The position numbers and the translations under genes were made by a program. The notes under the pieces were generated by a model. It made no database searches and had not been told where the DNA came from. It saw only the letters and a program-made list of their open reading frames with translations. This document shows, piece after piece, positions 52,714-60,890 of a DNA stretch of 64,000 bases. Source of the stretch: an uncultured Eubacteriales bacterium (GTDB lineage Bacteria > Bacillota > Clostridia > Oscillospirales > Acutalibacteraceae). Position 1 is the first letter of the stretch, and each line of letters opens with the position of its first letter. The stretch is taken from assembly GCA_934647945.1 (NCBI GenBank), contig CAKUFK010000009.1, forward strand, positions 1-64,000, read 5' to 3'.

Positions 52714-53324
52714 ATGTTGCATAAAATACGATTTCTCTTCGATATAGTAATCGATTTGTTTTGTGATAGGAAACTGCATATTCGCACCTTTAGAAGCCAA
52801 AAAGCCAGATTGCTTACAATATTAAGAATTATCACCCTGTGCATTACAGTGACCTTTTTCAAATACAAAAAGAAGTTTCGCCAAGCGATTATTTCGTCGA
52901 TATAGGCAGCGGAACCGGCCGGGCTGTTTTTTGGATTGCATATAAAGGTTGCATAAAAACAACCGGTATAGAATTAAATGAGGAAATGTATTCCATATCC
53001 CTCAAAAACTTAACGACATACAATAACAGACACCATTCCGATATAACGTTCATTAGAGATAATGTCGTAAACTTGAAAATAGTAAATTCCATGAACGTCT
53101 TTTACTTATACAACCCATTCAATTACCGATTATTCATATATTTTTTATGTTTGCTTCAAGATTCTCTAAAAGTTTATCAAAGACAAATCACCTTAATTTT
53201 ATATTCACCCCAACCAACTATTATCGAGATTTTGAAAAAATTCCATTTTAATGAGAAATCCCCAAAATCACCATCCGTTTTAGGTAAAATAAAACCTCGT
53301 TATGTTATTTATAAAAATAGCTGA
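52714..53324 (+). pseudogene. Class I SAM methyltransferase, frameshifted
   Basis: Two frames are needed. Frame one (from ATG 52714) gives DLFCDRKLHIRTFRSQKAR; the second frame, open from 52794, gives NYHPVHYSDLFQIQKEVSPS and then the SAM-binding motif FVDIGSGTGRAVFWIAYKG, continuing to 53324. Together they match the layout of a DOT1-like class I methyltransferase of about 200 residues, with the shift falling between about 52790 and 52830. Either the gene is dead, or a slipped base or sequencing error hides a live gene. A GTG at 52839 could still start a 161-residue product containing the SAM site. Confidence 0.65.
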
Positions 53325-53357
53325 TGATAAAAACCTATAACCGAAATTACGGCTTTA

Positions 53358-54434
53358 TCAGGAATCCATTTCGTCAATGACTTGTAACCGCAAATCCAAA
53401 AGCTGCTTTAAAAATGGAATATCTTTATCCGTATAACGGCAATTTATTTCCGGTCCTTTTTGCTTACTGATCGACGCGCCGCATACCAAACGACGGTGGC
53501 CATAAATGTCACGCCACTTACCACAACGCTGTTGTTTCGTCTTGGAGTGAAAGCAACAATTACAATAGTTCAGATTATGCACACAATATTCCATTAACTC
53601 TTCAGCATTGGGTTGGTTTCGCACAAGTTCTAGAAAGCGGTCAAATTCAGTGCTTTCCGGGTAAGCGGCATGCTTTAGCTGGATACACATATCAAAGCGC
53701 AAGAATACATTGAACTCCATCGCATAGTTACCTTTATATCGATAACTAACACGATGGTAGTACTGACACGGCAGTACTTTCAAATTTTTTTCTATGGCAT
53801 ATTCGTGCATTGCCCGCGCGTATACCCGGTCTCGCTCCGGAAGAACATCCAAAATATTTTGTATGGTATGTCGATATCCCTTGGTGAAAATCCGAAAATC
53901 GCAGGAAAGTACATAAGAATTGCAATTGAGTTTATATCTCTGGCTTTGTTTTTGTAACCGGGTATAGTATTCGAGCAACAAAGGGTACCGTTGACTTTCA
54001 AAAACCGTACTGGCCATTCCTTCACGTACATCGATTCCCAAACGCGACAAGCAACTCATCCGATTGAATTTTGATTTATCTTTTTTTCGTACTCCCTTTT
54101 TCAGCATTTTATGATATACGGATGCCGCCATCATTAGGGTTCCGTCCTCCATCAATTCACTGCTTTTCACAATATCAATGAGAAGGTTTCCGTAATAAGC
54201 CACACCATAAAACATAACATTTTCAGGCGGATAGAGCCTGTACTCGTTCGGATTCTCATACATATCGGAAAACAAGTTGTGCGTATATCGATATACCTGC
54301 GTATAACCCTCTTTATCACGTTCATCCGGAATATTCGCCAAAGAAACTTCCAAAGGTACCAGATCTCTTCCAAACAGCCAAATCGCTTTTTTTGTTTTAT
54401 TTTCAAAAATCTCTTGATTCAAATCGAAATGCAT
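53358..54434 (-). CDS. Unknown Cys-rich protein of the biosynthetic locus (358 aa)
   Basis: I do not recognise this family. It starts at ATG 54434 after AGGAGGGG. The N-terminal part has aromatic-rich EYRLYPPENVMFYGVAYYGN. A C-terminal segment (about residues 280-315) reads CVHNLNYCNCCFHSKTKQQR followed by a further Cys, dense enough in Cys and His to bind zinc or an iron-sulfur cluster. There is no signal peptide or membrane helix. It has its own minus-strand promoter facing away from the carrier-protein operon. A maturation or regulatory factor of the pathway is possible, but nothing proves a role. Confidence 0.7.
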   Translation of the reverse strand: MHFDLNQEIFENKTKKAIWLFGRDLVPLEVSLANIPDERDKEGYTQVYRYTHNLFSDMYENPNEYRLYPPENVMFYGVAYYGNLLIDIVKSSELMEDGTLMMAASVYHKMLKKGVRKKDKSKFNRMSCLSRLGIDVREGMASTVFESQRYPLLLEYYTRLQKQSQRYKLNCNSYVLSCDFRIFTKGYRHTIQNILDVLPERDRVYARAMHEYAIEKNLKVLPCQYYHRVSYRYKGNYAMEFNVFLRFDMCIQLKHAAYPESTEFDRFLELVRNQPNAEELMEYCVHNLNYCNCCFHSKTKQQRCGKWRDIYGHRRLVCGASISKQKGPEINCRYTDKDIPFLKQLLDLRLQVIDEMDS

Positions 54435-54460
54435 ATTTCCCCTCCTACTCATTTGCTGTT

Positions 54461-54489
54461 ATTCTACCATATAAGGGGATAATTGTAAA
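54461..54489 (-). promoter_or_regulatory. Promoter of the Cys-rich unknown gene
   Basis: The minus strand reads TTTACA, 17 bases, TAGAAT with an upstream TG (extended -10). Confidence 0.7.
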
Positions 54490-54542
54490 TAAATTTTATT
54501 TATTTTTCAACATATTTTTAGAATAAGGAGAAAAATCTGTAT

Positions 54543-54815
54543 ATGACCACCCTATCCGACATTTATCAAAAAACAAAGCAGCTTCTTGAAGAAAACGCCG
54601 ATACCAATTCTGAAATCGATACAAAACTTCATTTCAGCAGCTATATCCGCGATTCCATCCAGTTCATTAAAATTGTCATTTGTTTGGAGGATGAATATGA
54701 CCTAGAATTTGATAATCAGGACTTACAGCTTGAAAAATACAAATCCATTGATGATTTTATTCAAATGGTTTATCAAAAAATTGTACAGCTATCGGGTGAG
54801 GGAGATGGCTCATGA
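54543..54815 (+). CDS. Free-standing acyl/peptidyl carrier protein
   Basis: The 90-residue acidic four-helix protein has Ser38 in YIRDSIQFIKIVICLEDEY, the phosphopantetheine attachment motif (DSxxF in place of the usual DSL), and the following FDNQDLQLEKYKSIDDFIQM helix. It would carry an amino acid, acyl or peptidyl group as a thioester. It is the first plus-strand gene after the divergent unknown, and its stop overlaps the next start by four bases (ATGA), so it probably heads the long operon. No phosphopantetheinyl transferase or adenylating enzyme is visible in the window. Confidence 0.88.
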   Translation: MTTLSDIYQKTKQLLEENADTNSEIDTKLHFSSYIRDSIQFIKIVICLEDEYDLEFDNQDLQLEKYKSIDDFIQMVYQKIVQLSGEGDGS

Positions 54816-55594
54816 TCCGCCTTAGGTTACCGGAGAACGGGAAAAAAGCCCAATGTGATTGCCTAGCTTCCACCACTTATTCTGTGATTTGTAATTTCGG
54901 AAAAAATTATCTGGATGTTTTTGCTTTGTTCTGGGGGTTTCAGTATAAAACGCAATCGAATTATAAAATAGAGGGGGAAATCGCAATCAGCACACGTATT
55001 GGCAGATATCAAAATCTTTCTATATATTTCTGTGTCAGTGAAACAGCCGACGACGCTTATAAGTCATTCAAAACCCAACTTGTACATTTTTCCATTCTTC
55101 AGATATGCAGGAAGCCGCTCGACCTTTTTCAAGCATTGATTAACAAAGTTCCTATATTCGGTATGTTTGCTTCCGACCAAATACATAATCCGATGAGAAT
55201 TGATGCCGTCGACCAGTTACCGGAATCCATTACATATGGGTTTCTGGTTCGAACATGCACGCGCCTGAACGATCATATCTTTATTGCTGCTGAGTTGACT
55301 ATCGATCATCTTATACCAAAAAGCTATGTGTATAAATACTCTTACCATACCAAGGAAAACGAACAACGCAAATTTCCCGTTTACGGCAGTCCCCCTACGG
55401 ACCCGCAGTCTAAATCCATTCTTATTGTCGAAAAATCGTGTGGTTATGGCGACGCCCTGACAACGCTCCCGTTGCTTCAAAAATTTACAGATATCTACAT
55501 CCAGCGAGGTATGCGTGTTGAGATCCTGCATTATTATCGGCAGTCTTATGAACTGAGCAGCGTTTTTCTAGGGCGCTGTCAGAATCAAAAGTAA
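54812..55594 (+). CDS. BtrH-N-like papain-fold protein, probably 3'-truncated
   Basis: The 260-residue product starts with KKAQCDCLASTTYSVICNFG, a Cys-containing helix like that of BtrH-N/C39-like proteins, followed by beta strands (LLIP-type ELTIDHLIPKSYVYKYSY). The last 60 residues read ILIVEKSCGYGDALTTLPLL, which recalls the N-terminus of glycosyltransferase-9 proteins and may be a separate domain. The frame then ends in sequence (LGRCQNQK) that in another frame encodes the second half of a carrier protein. I infer that a deletion fused this gene's 3' end to a second carrier gene. Coupled to the carrier protein by a four-base overlap. Confidence 0.6.
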   Translation: MIRLRLPENGKKAQCDCLASTTYSVICNFGKNYLDVFALFWGFQYKTQSNYKIEGEIAISTRIGRYQNLSIYFCVSETADDAYKSFKTQLVHFSILQICRKPLDLFQALINKVPIFGMFASDQIHNPMRIDAVDQLPESITYGFLVRTCTRLNDHIFIAAELTIDHLIPKSYVYKYSYHTKENEQRKFPVYGSPPTDPQSKSILIVEKSCGYGDALTTLPLLQKFTDIYIQRGMRVEILHYYRQSYELSSVFLGRCQNQK

Positions 55595-55719
55595 TTGTTG
55601 CGTTAGAGGATGAATTTGGGATTCAATTTGATGTGGATAAAATTGATATCGAAAACTTTAAAACCATACAGGAGCTGGCCAAATATATAGAGTCTAAGCT
55701 GCAGGCGAAAGAATCATAA
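55552..55719 (+). pseudogene. C-terminal half of a second carrier protein
   Basis: In the +1 frame relative to the preceding gene, an open stretch encodes KVIVALEDEFGIQFDVDKID then FKTIQELAKYIESKL and a stop. This is the helix II-IV half of an acyl carrier protein and aligns with IVICLEDEYDLEF of the intact carrier protein. The phosphopantetheine Ser motif and helix I are missing and no start codon exists. Its stop overlaps the next ATG (TAATG), so the original gene was translationally coupled. A fusion by deletion with the preceding gene is the simplest explanation. Confidence 0.7.
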
Positions 55720-56669
55720 TGGACGTACGTATATATGATGTCATATACCGATCTGGCTCGCCTCCATCGCCTTCCACCCATATCCTTCCAGCGGTAATAT
55801 TTTGTTTGCAAGCAGCAGCCGACGGCCGTAAATTGCTGCCGCAGGATGTTTTATATGGAGCTGCCGGCTTGTTGTTTTCAAATCTTTGGTATGACCGGGA
55901 TTTGAAAGCCATATATGATATTTCCTCTCTGCCGTCAAACTTCATTGCTTCCATAGATCGGTTGTTTCATATGGCCGGATATGATTATGAAATCGCCCGT
56001 AAATGGGGAGGCGTGTATACACGAGAGTATTTTTGGCGCCGTATTATTGAACATCTCCGTCTCGGGCTGCCATCCTTATTGCTGCCCTCCTCGCCTGAGA
56101 ACGACGTATTGTGCGTTACCGGCGCTGATGAGCAAACGGGCTGCCTCCTGGCAGGGCGAAATGCTCCCCCCATCCATATGGATGACTGCTATGAGCGGCT
56201 GGACGGTATATTCCTGATAGGCCGGCCGGTTTCTTCGCATCCGGCAACGTTTACAATCGACACTCTTTTACAGATAGCCCGATATTCCGTAACCGCTGCA
56301 TTTTTTCTGATTAACGCCGTTCCACACAACCCGGACCCAGCCGTGGAAGAACTATTATTTCAGCACCTGTTTTGTGATATGGATTTATCTCTGGCTGTCT
56401 TGCGGCGTCACGCGCGCTTTTTGTCGGTATGCCGCAGGGAGGCCGTCAATTTTTTAAATCGATTGTTGTCGGTCAACCAAACCTCCGGTAATATGCGAAA
56501 ACTGAGGAAAGCAATTTGCCTTTATAAACAATCGTATCAATGTTTGGATAGATTGGCCGACGCAGGGAAAGCAACCGAAAGGTATGCCGTTGCTATTGAT
56601 CTAGACCATAAGGAGAAGGAAGCCATAGCGATTATAAACGAGGTTGTCACAAACCATGATTCTCATTGA
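55719..56669 (+). CDS. BtrH-N-like protein, divergent copy
   Basis: The 316-residue protein shares the layout of its neighbours: an N-terminal helix pair (ILPAVIFCLQAAADGRKLL), a mid-region FWRRIIEHLRLGLPSLLLP, a strand VLCVTGADEQTGCLLAG in the place of the usual 'HAVVVxGYD', then a helical C-terminus with basic, Leu-rich segments (VEELLFQHLF, VNFLNRLLS). The Cys near the start is retained (FCLQ), but the His usually preceding the VxGxD strand is not evident, so it may be non-catalytic. It follows the carrier remnant with an overlapping TAATG and overlaps the next gene by 14 bases. Confidence 0.6.
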   Translation: MDVRIYDVIYRSGSPPSPSTHILPAVIFCLQAAADGRKLLPQDVLYGAAGLLFSNLWYDRDLKAIYDISSLPSNFIASIDRLFHMAGYDYEIARKWGGVYTREYFWRRIIEHLRLGLPSLLLPSSPENDVLCVTGADEQTGCLLAGRNAPPIHMDDCYERLDGIFLIGRPVSSHPATFTIDTLLQIARYSVTAAFFLINAVPHNPDPAVEELLFQHLFCDMDLSLAVLRRHARFLSVCRREAVNFLNRLLSVNQTSGNMRKLRKAICLYKQSYQCLDRLADAGKATERYAVAIDLDHKEKEAIAIINEVVTNHDSH

Positions 56670-57693
56670 AAAAATATATAGGTACAGCTGGAGCTATGAT
56701 GCTCATTATCGCTTTTTTTGTGTACATAATAGCTGCCATCAACTGATGGGATACGACGGGGTGGAAAACAGGGGACTATATTTGAACTGCGTATGGGATT
56801 GTTCGGTTGATTACGACACCAGCCGGCCGTATGGCTTTTCTATTTCCAGCGACAGCACTCCGCTTCTTGATGATTGCTCCCCATGGTACCAATTCACCTT
56901 TCATGACGACTATGAGAAGGCTTGGCAAGAAAACTGCCGGATCTTAAATACGGGGAGACCGGTTATTATTGCATTGGACAGGTATTATCTTCCCTATGCC
57001 GCTGATTTTAGCCGACGTCACGGCGCCCACGCGGCACTGCTGTTTGGATATGCGGAAAATACAAAAAAAGCCTTCATCGTAGACTGGTATCCGGATGAAT
57101 TTTATATAGGGCCCGTCTGTTATATCGATCTGCGTAAAGCGAGACTTTCCGATAACGCCTGGAACGGCAATATAAACAGCGGAAGAGAACTTAAATGTGC
57201 TTCCCTTGTTCTATCAGAAGGGATTCCTTCCGGTGGCTACAAGCAGGTCATTTCAACCATTGACGCTATTCATAATCAATATTTTTCCTGTGAGCAACCC
57301 TGTCACGGTCAAGGCGCTCTCCAGAATTTATTAAAAACGATTCTGGATAATTCGCAGAACCCGCCGCGCGTTTCTCTTTTCTCTTACTTATATCGGCAGC
57401 TTTTCCCACAGGTACAAAAGAAAATCCTTTTAGACTATTATCTTGAACAAGCTTCCGTCTTTAATAAAGATATGTTTCAATCTGCCAGGCGGTACCTGCA
57501 CACAATCATATATGAATGGGAAAACATCCTGCAAAATTTGATGCGCCTTGCTTATTCCGAAAAGCAAAACAAAAAAACACTGCAGGATGAGCTCCGTTAT
57601 TCATTACAGTCGGTTTTCAGTCAAGAGCTCACACTGGGGATTGGTCTTGATGAGCTAGCCGCAAAGCTGCGAAAAAAAGGGGGATTTCTTTGA
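56656..57693 (+). CDS. BtrH-N domain protein (papain-fold)
   Basis: The 345-residue protein gives the clearest BtrH-N pattern in the locus: FFCVHNSCHQLMGYDG near the start (Cys), NTGRPVIIALDRYYLPY, RRHGAHAALLFGYA (His) and AFIVDWYP. A helical C-terminal half of about 150 residues follows. BtrH of butirosin synthesis moves an aminoacyl group from a carrier protein to the antibiotic; the N-terminal domain is a papain-like fold. A similar transfer or hydrolysis of a carrier-bound group is the likely role. ATG 56656 is used; TTG four codons earlier is possible. It overlaps the next start (TTGA). Confidence 0.75.
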   Translation: MILIEKIYRYSWSYDAHYRFFCVHNSCHQLMGYDGVENRGLYLNCVWDCSVDYDTSRPYGFSISSDSTPLLDDCSPWYQFTFHDDYEKAWQENCRILNTGRPVIIALDRYYLPYAADFSRRHGAHAALLFGYAENTKKAFIVDWYPDEFYIGPVCYIDLRKARLSDNAWNGNINSGRELKCASLVLSEGIPSGGYKQVISTIDAIHNQYFSCEQPCHGQGALQNLLKTILDNSQNPPRVSLFSYLYRQLFPQVQKKILLDYYLEQASVFNKDMFQSARRYLHTIIYEWENILQNLMRLAYSEKQNKKTLQDELRYSLQSVFSQELTLGIGLDELAAKLRKKGGFL

Positions 57694-59600
57694 TTAACGT
57701 CGCCTTGATCGATATGCCTTTCGCTCTTAAAGAATGCCCCGCATTTGGCCTCACTCAAATAAAAGACGATTTGACGCTGCACTTGGCGGGCAGCGTCCAC
57801 TGTGATCTATTGTATTTGAATCACGCCTTTTATCAGATAGCCGGGGAGGATATCTTCCGCTTTGTTAACGGCGATTTCTATGGTTATTACAGGTTCGAAG
57901 ACAACTACCACTATATGATTGAAGAACATCAGAAATCCGGATTGGATGTCGAATACAATGGAGCAGAACTCGGCAACTGGATTTTCAGCAAGGCGGCATT
58001 TCCCGAAAAAAAAGATGATACAGAGGATTATCTGCAACAATACTTCCCGCATTCTCCTGATTTGCAAACGGCTGTACGCCGGCTGAGAAATCAGGTGGAC
58101 GATCACCTCGACAGTCTCTACCGCACTTACAATCTGAATCGATACGATGTCGTCGCCTTTACTTCCAAGTTTCATCAGCAAACGGCAGCGATGGCCATGG
58201 CCCGGTTGTGTAGACAGCACAACCCCTCCGTTATAACCGCTATGGGCGGTCCCGGATGTGAGCCGCCATATGGGGCGGAATTAGCCAAGCAAAAGAGTAG
58301 TATTCAGTTCTTTTTTTCAGGCCGTCGGTTTTTAATTGGTTTTCGGCGTTTTATTTCGTTCATCCAGCAAGGAAGACTCGATCGGGTTCAGACCATTCCC
58401 GGAGTGTACACATATGAAAAATATAGAAAAAGCTTAACTTGCGGTAAGCCTTATAATCCACTGGAAGAGAGCGAAGAAGAGCCAATTGATACGGTATCCC
58501 CGCCTGATTATACGTCCTATTTCGAATCTTTGGATCAGCATTTTAAAGACTGTGTTGTGGAGCCGGTTTTGTTTTTTGAAACATCACGGGGCTGTTATTG
58601 GGGTGTTCGTCACCGTTGCAATTTCTGTGCATACGACGGCTATCGAAAGCATTTTTCACCCATGCATCCATCGGTTATGATTGCTTATCTAAATACGATG
58701 TTTGCGCGGTATTCTGATCGCTGCAAGTATTTTATTGCTGTAGACAGCTGCCTTGCGCCAAGGTATCTCGATACGGTTTTCCCCTATGTCACGATACCCA
58801 GCCATGTTAGCATCCTGTATGACGTCCGCGTCACTCTGACGCGGGATCAGCTCAGACGATTGGCATCGTACCGTATCCATCTGCTCCTGGCCGGTATTGA
58901 ATCCTTTTCAAGCGATGCCTTAGCCTTGCTGAATAAGGGGACCACCGCATTTGACAATATTGCGTTCATGAAAAACTGCCGCCGATACGGCTTGGAAATC
59001 AGTTGGAATATACTAGTAAACATTCCCGGGGAAACGATTGATATGCTAAAACAAACCTGGCGGACGATGCAAGCTTTGACACATCTGTATCCACCAAAAG
59101 GCGTGTGGCTGGTCAGTTTTCAAGGGAATTGTCGGTATGCTGACAATCCGTCGCAATTTCAAATTCAGTTATCCCCACTGACAGAAAGCTTGTCCTACGT
59201 CTATCCATTTCTCGAAAAAGCATTGCAAGCGCTTACCTATTTTAAAACACGCATCGATGAGAAGGATTCCCTGCACAATCGACAGCATCTGGTGATGATC
59301 AATCGAATGATCGCCTCCGCCGAGATATGGAAATCAGCATGGCGTGTTGATAAAAAAAATCTTCCAAATTTATACAGGGACGAAGACACCATATACGATA
59401 ATCGTACATCCATTCAGTCCTATACCTTGATGGAAAAACAGATTGACATCTTGGACTATCTCGAACAGCCGCACAGCTTAGAGGAAATCAGTAAGTATAT
59501 GGGGATTTCGGTCGAAACCGCCTTGGGGCAAATCAAATATTTGTGCGACAAGCAATTGCTTTTTGAAGAAAACAATTGCTATATAAGCCTCGTACTATAG
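57690..59600 (+). CDS. B12-binding radical SAM protein of the RiPP-maturation type
   Basis: The 636-residue protein has an N-terminal cobalamin-binding-like Rossmann domain (about 1-200; YDVVAFTSKFHQQTAAMAMA, then ITAMGGPGCE). The radical SAM cluster is Cys302-x7-Cys310-x2-Cys313 in ETSRGCYWGVRHRCNFC; this spacing, with WG after the first Cys, is the mark of 'RiPP maturation radical SAM protein 1' enzymes. Other landmarks are FIAVDSCLAP and IESFSSDALALLNKGTT. The C-terminus ends in a winged-helix-like segment. The start is TTG 57690, overlapping the previous stop, after AAGGGGG. It probably alters a peptide or carrier-bound residue (C-methylation, epimerisation or ring formation). Confidence 0.85.
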   Translation: MINVALIDMPFALKECPAFGLTQIKDDLTLHLAGSVHCDLLYLNHAFYQIAGEDIFRFVNGDFYGYYRFEDNYHYMIEEHQKSGLDVEYNGAELGNWIFSKAAFPEKKDDTEDYLQQYFPHSPDLQTAVRRLRNQVDDHLDSLYRTYNLNRYDVVAFTSKFHQQTAAMAMARLCRQHNPSVITAMGGPGCEPPYGAELAKQKSSIQFFFSGRRFLIGFRRFISFIQQGRLDRVQTIPGVYTYEKYRKSLTCGKPYNPLEESEEEPIDTVSPPDYTSYFESLDQHFKDCVVEPVLFFETSRGCYWGVRHRCNFCAYDGYRKHFSPMHPSVMIAYLNTMFARYSDRCKYFIAVDSCLAPRYLDTVFPYVTIPSHVSILYDVRVTLTRDQLRRLASYRIHLLLAGIESFSSDALALLNKGTTAFDNIAFMKNCRRYGLEISWNILVNIPGETIDMLKQTWRTMQALTHLYPPKGVWLVSFQGNCRYADNPSQFQIQLSPLTESLSYVYPFLEKALQALTYFKTRIDEKDSLHNRQHLVMINRMIASAEIWKSAWRVDKKNLPNLYRDEDTIYDNRTSIQSYTLMEKQIDILDYLEQPHSLEEISKYMGISVETALGQIKYLCDKQLLFEENNCYISLVL

Positions 59601-59615
59601 AGGAGAATGAACATA

Positions 59616-60890
59616 GTGGAACCATATGTAATAACACATTCCTTCATATTTAATAAAAAAATCAGTCGTTATCTGCCCGGCGGAGAACATTCGAATTTTT
59701 TTCATGATACCTCAAACCGATTACATTTCAGACAAATAAGGGGAAGTCGTTGTGTCGATTTAGACGGCAATGAATACGTGGATCTATATAATGGCTCCGG
59801 ATCGGTATTCCTCGGGTACGGTTATCCGGACTTCATATCATCTTTGAGGCATTGTATCGATCAAAACCTTATACCACGGCAGAGTGAACTCGAATGGGAA
59901 ACCGCACAATACCTGGCAGAAGCCATTCCCTGTTGTGAACAAGTGCGGTTTGGCCTCAGCGGAACCGAAATGGTGACAAATGCCCTGCGTCTGGCCCGGG
60001 CCTTTACTGGACGGGAGATTATTATCCGGTTCCAAGGGCATTATCATGGATCCAGCGACAGCATGCTACCCAATAATATTAAAAATCGAACCAGTCAAAA
60101 CTCAACGGTTATTGAACTGCCATGGAACGATGCTGATAAATTGGAGAGTTGTCTGCGTAATTATCCCGTTGCAGCCATCATTATGGAACCCATCTGCATT
60201 AACGGTTGGGGCATTGAACCCCTCGCAGGTTATCTGGAAAAAACACGCGAATTATGCAACCGGTTCGGTTCCTTGCTTATTTTCGATGAGATTATTACCG
60301 GGGTCAGAACGGGACTGGGTGGAATACAAAAAAACACGTCTGTTACACCCGATCTCAGCCTGTTTGGCAAAAGCATAGGAAATGGTATACCGATAACCGT
60401 TTTGGTCGGCAAACGGTCGATTATGAGCTTATACGAAAAAAGGCAGTTGGTGCACGGAGGTACCTTTAACGGACATGTTCTGGGGCTGGCTGCTATCCGA
60501 TCGACCTTTTCCTCCTTAGTCCGACAGCCACAGGCCTATACCGCCTTAGAAGAAAAGGTGGAAAGGCTTCAAACCATTATTTTACATGCCGCCAACGAAT
60601 GCAATTTAGAAATGGTAATACAGGGAGGCCCCAATTGCCTTGTTCTTAATTGCTCGAAAACGCCAATTCGCCATTACGATGAATGTACTAAGAGAATACA
60701 GCGAAATAATCATTTGATACGCCAGTATTTACGTCGAACCGGGATCTTGACGGCCCCGCTTCTTCGATTGTATCCAAACATGATGCTTGACAACGATGAT
60801 CTTATTTTTATGGAGCAAAGATTTTTAACCGCATTCCGGAACGCCCGTCGATGTATCGATTATTTGGATCGTGATAAACATGCCTTTTGA
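59616..60890 (+). CDS. Class III PLP aminotransferase / glutamate-1-semialdehyde aminomutase-like
   Basis: The 424-residue protein is a fold type I PLP enzyme. The Schiff-base Lys is Lys252 in LFGKSIGNGIP. IFDEIITGVRTGLGG holds the PLP-binding Asp, and FQGHYHGSSD resembles the GSA aminomutase signature. The N-terminus YLPGGEHSNF is also GSAM-like. As no heme genes surround it, it is likely dedicated to the pathway, moving an amino group between or within a small acid that could be loaded on the carrier protein. GTG 59616 is ten bases after AGAGGAG; ATG 59607 is nearly in contact with it and less likely. Confidence 0.85.
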   Translation: MEPYVITHSFIFNKKISRYLPGGEHSNFFHDTSNRLHFRQIRGSRCVDLDGNEYVDLYNGSGSVFLGYGYPDFISSLRHCIDQNLIPRQSELEWETAQYLAEAIPCCEQVRFGLSGTEMVTNALRLARAFTGREIIIRFQGHYHGSSDSMLPNNIKNRTSQNSTVIELPWNDADKLESCLRNYPVAAIIMEPICINGWGIEPLAGYLEKTRELCNRFGSLLIFDEIITGVRTGLGGIQKNTSVTPDLSLFGKSIGNGIPITVLVGKRSIMSLYEKRQLVHGGTFNGHVLGLAAIRSTFSSLVRQPQAYTALEEKVERLQTIILHAANECNLEMVIQGGPNCLVLNCSKTPIRHYDECTKRIQRNNHLIRQYLRRTGILTAPLLRLYPNMMLDNDDLIFMEQRFLTAFRNARRCIDYLDRDKHAF

